NCBI RefSeq assembly: GCF_000821065.1
Contig: NZ_CDGG01000001.1
Location: 4,464,001 to 4,528,000 of the forward strand
Length of the DNA stretch: 64,000 bases
Source of the DNA: Oceanobacillus oncorhynchi
GTDB lineage: Bacteria > Bacillota > Bacilli > Bacillales > Amphibacillaceae
Direction: 5' to 3'
Below, in pieces: positions 62,484 to 64,000 of the stretch. Below the pieces are notes generated by a model. It did not search any database. It saw only the letters and a list, made by a program, of their open reading frames with translations, and was not told the DNA's origin. The position numbers were made by a program, and so were the translations under genes. Each line of letters begins with the position of its first letter. The stretch's first letter is position 1.

Positions 62484-62628
62484 GGAAAACACTCCTTTAT
62501 AGTCATATTCAGGTAAAGAACCACTAATTTTCATGATTTTTTTAAATTCTTTACAGCAACAAAAAGCTTTTCATGTTAAAATAGTATTTATGATATGCTT
62601 AGATAAGGTAGTAAAGTGAGGTGGACTT

Positions 62629-62805
62629 ATGCGTTTTATAGCAACTATTTTTTGGGCTGTAGCTATTTCTTTAGCAGTCTCTTATGTATTGACAAGCATG
62701 GGCGCAGCACCATTTATTGTTCGTGATGCACTGATTGTAGCGGGTATTTTTTCTATATTCGTTTTTGCTTTAGCTGGTCTGGTTTTGAAAGAAGACACTA
62801 AGTAG
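62629..62805 (+). CDS. yjzD: YjzD-like small membrane protein (DUF2929)
   Basis: 58 residues with two membrane segments (about 4-22 and 32-52), starting MRFIATIFWAVAISLAVSYV and matching the DUF2929 pattern. SD GTGAGGTGG before the ATG at 62629. Divergent from yjaV, like yjzD in B. subtilis. Function unknown. Confidence 0.8.
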   Translation: MRFIATIFWAVAISLAVSYVLTSMGAAPFIVRDALIVAGIFSIFVFALAGLVLKEDTK

Positions 62806-62807
62806 GT

Positions 62808-62846
62808 AAAACCCCTTGTCTTATTCTATGCGGCAAGGGGTTTCTA
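62808..62846 (+). terminator. Terminator after yjzD
   Basis: AAACCCCTTG / CAAGGGGTTT. Confidence 0.75.
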
Positions 62847-63023
62847 TATTTCTAAAATGCCTTTTATTAAAGAAAACGTTCTATGCTTATCATTTTTAGC
62901 ATATTTACATATAAGGACAGGCTAATAAATTGGAATGGACAAAATTGATTGTAGTTCTGCTTTGTTCATTTTAAGAAATAACTGTACAATCAGAGAAGAA
63001 AAAATAAAGGAAGGTATAAAAAC

Positions 63024-63845
63024 ATGGACGCTTTAAGTAATTTATGGACACTGATCCAGTATTTTGTTCTTGGTATCGTACAAGGAGTTACCGAACCAAT
63101 ACCGGTATCCTCCAGCGGACACTTAATCATTGTCAGAGAGCTGTTTAATATTGAAGCAAGAGGGCTTTCTTTTGAAATCTTTGTTAACTTCGCTTCTCTA
63201 CTGGCTGTAATGCTGATTTACCGCAAAGATATTATACGTTTAATCGTCAGTACATGGAAGTTCTTATTCAAAGGAGATAAAACGGTCAAAAGTGACTTTA
63301 TGTTTGTTGTTTATCTCGTCATCGCAACCATTCCTGTCGGGATTATCGGCGTGTTATTCGGAGATGCACTTGGCGAAACGTTGAGCGGAACGAATGTAGT
63401 CGGGATAACTTTATTAATCACCGCTCTTGCTCTTTGGATTATCCGTAATCTCAGAGGACGCAAACAGGATGGAGATTTATCAACAAAAGATGCTATCATT
63501 GTCGGCCTGGTTCAATCGATTGCTGTCACGCCGGGAATCAGCAGATCCGGTGCAACTATCGTTGCTTCGATGCTTGTCGGCATGAAGAAGGAAACAGCTT
63601 TACGATTTTCTTTCCTGCTCTATATTCCGGTAAGTCTTGGTACAGGTATTCTTGAAATACCTGAAATCGCCAGTGACCCGGCAATGAGTTATCTATGGGC
63701 ACCTTATCTGGTAGCATTCATTACGTCCTTCATTGCCAGCTATTTTGCACTTAAATGGTTTATGAACGTGATGCGGCACGGAAAACTGGAGTATTTCGCA
63801 TACTACTGTGTCATCGTCGGTATTCTTGTATTGATTTTCTTATAA
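63024..63845 (+). CDS. uppP: Undecaprenyl-diphosphatase UppP (BacA)
   Basis: Recycles undecaprenyl pyrophosphate for cell-wall synthesis and gives bacitracin resistance. 273 residues, many membrane segments, and the family motifs [14 protein letters not shown] (about 24-37, with the essential Glu and SSSGH) and GISRSGATI (about 171-179). The ATG is preceded by AAGGAAGG. Monocistronic. Confidence 0.95.
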   Translation: MDALSNLWTLIQYFVLGIVQGVTEPIPVSSSGHLIIVRELFNIEARGLSFEIFVNFASLLAVMLIYRKDIIRLIVSTWKFLFKGDKTVKSDFMFVVYLVIATIPVGIIGVLFGDALGETLSGTNVVGITLLITALALWIIRNLRGRKQDGDLSTKDAIIVGLVQSIAVTPGISRSGATIVASMLVGMKKETALRFSFLLYIPVSLGTGILEIPEIASDPAMSYLWAPYLVAFITSFIASYFALKWFMNVMRHGKLEYFAYYCVIVGILVLIFL

Positions 63846-63857
63846 TAATCTCCAAAT

Positions 63858-63905
63858 ATAAACAAAGGCATCCATTCTTTTTAGACGGATGCCTTTGTTT
63901 ATATT
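63858..63905. terminator. Bidirectional terminator uppP / DUF59 gene
   Basis: TATAAACAAAGGCATCC / GGATGCCTTTGTTTATA, perfect 17-bp arms. Confidence 0.9.
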
Positions 63906-63918
63906 CTGCTCTCTTTTA

Positions 63919-64000
63919 TCAATCTGGAATACCTAAGGCAATTTTCGCATAGCGGGACATCTTATCTTTACCCCAAGGCGGATCCCAAACAATATTTGTT
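63919..64000 (-). CDS. DUF59/MIP18-family protein (YitW/SufT type), C-terminal end
   Basis: Only the last 27 codons are in the window; the end VWDPPWGKDKMSRYAKIALGI matches the conserved C-terminus of the YitW/SufT-like family of iron-sulfur cluster assembly factors. The start lies beyond the edge. Confidence 0.8.
   Translation of the reverse strand, partial: TNIVWDPPWGKDKMSRYAKIALGIPD

Overview
The window looks like a chromosomal segment of a moderately AT-rich, spore-forming Bacillaceae bacterium, probably Oceanobacillus or a close relative. The genus is inference; no 16S rRNA is present. Support for the family comes from spore genes (alpha/beta SASP, YtfJ, CotY/CotZ-type and CotO-type coat proteins with sigma-K-like promoters), AGGAGG ribosome binding sites, frequent TTG/GTG starts, and long blocks in the order known from Bacillus subtilis (yjb, yjc, yja/med-fab and ezrA-nifZ-thiI regions).

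Layout. 1-2417: end of an adenine permease and adenine deaminase. 2444-4123: an IS3-family element inserted in the loop of the shared terminator between ade and tpx. 4146-10435: tpx, ytfJ-ytfI, NAD kinase, a SASP gene, then thiI-nifZ. 10593-14690: ezrA, refZ, a free methionine-R-sulfoxide reductase and rpsD with its leader. 14970-18125: a small orphan gene, csbD, a dicarboxylate/amino acid symporter, tRNA-Val(GAC) and a MITE-like repeat. 18282-23757: a heterodimeric ABC exporter and yjcH-yjcG-yjcF. 23869-27601: DUF421 gene with a striking leader hairpin, two coat genes, mgtE. 28534-39508: the yjb block (prpE, RluA-type synthase, NAD kinase, sasB, yjbK, yjbI, spxH, pepF, coiA, mecA, spx). 39935-42342: GlnR/TnrA-type site, PII, ammonium transporter, yjbC. 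42734-53527: a four-carbon acid-sugar catabolic island. 54265-64000: a DUF4015 protein, T-box-trpS, yjbA, fabF-fabH, med-yjaV, yjzD, uppP and the end of a DUF59 gene.

Most interesting region. At 42.7-53.5 kb a LarA-type (DUF2088) protein and LarE lie in one direction with a PdxA2-type dehydrogenase, a DUF1537 kinase and a PrpR_N/PAS/AAA+/Fis regulator, next to two GntP-family permeases. The known DUF1537-PdxA2 route turns D-threonate or D-erythronate into dihydroxyacetone phosphate. The LarA homologue keeps the histidines and lysine expected of a nickel-pincer enzyme, so I infer a C2-epimerase feeding that route. The regulator looks like a sigma-54 activator but has lost the GAFTGA loop and the acidic Walker B residues. 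cre-like boxes suggest catabolite control.

The intergenic DNA is rich in repeats: GC-rich modular repeats (six places, two bounded by 14-bp terminal inverted repeats), a 50-bp hairpin repeat (about five copies), and a 150-bp hairpin near 34.3 kb. No CRISPR array, prophage or rRNA operon was seen.
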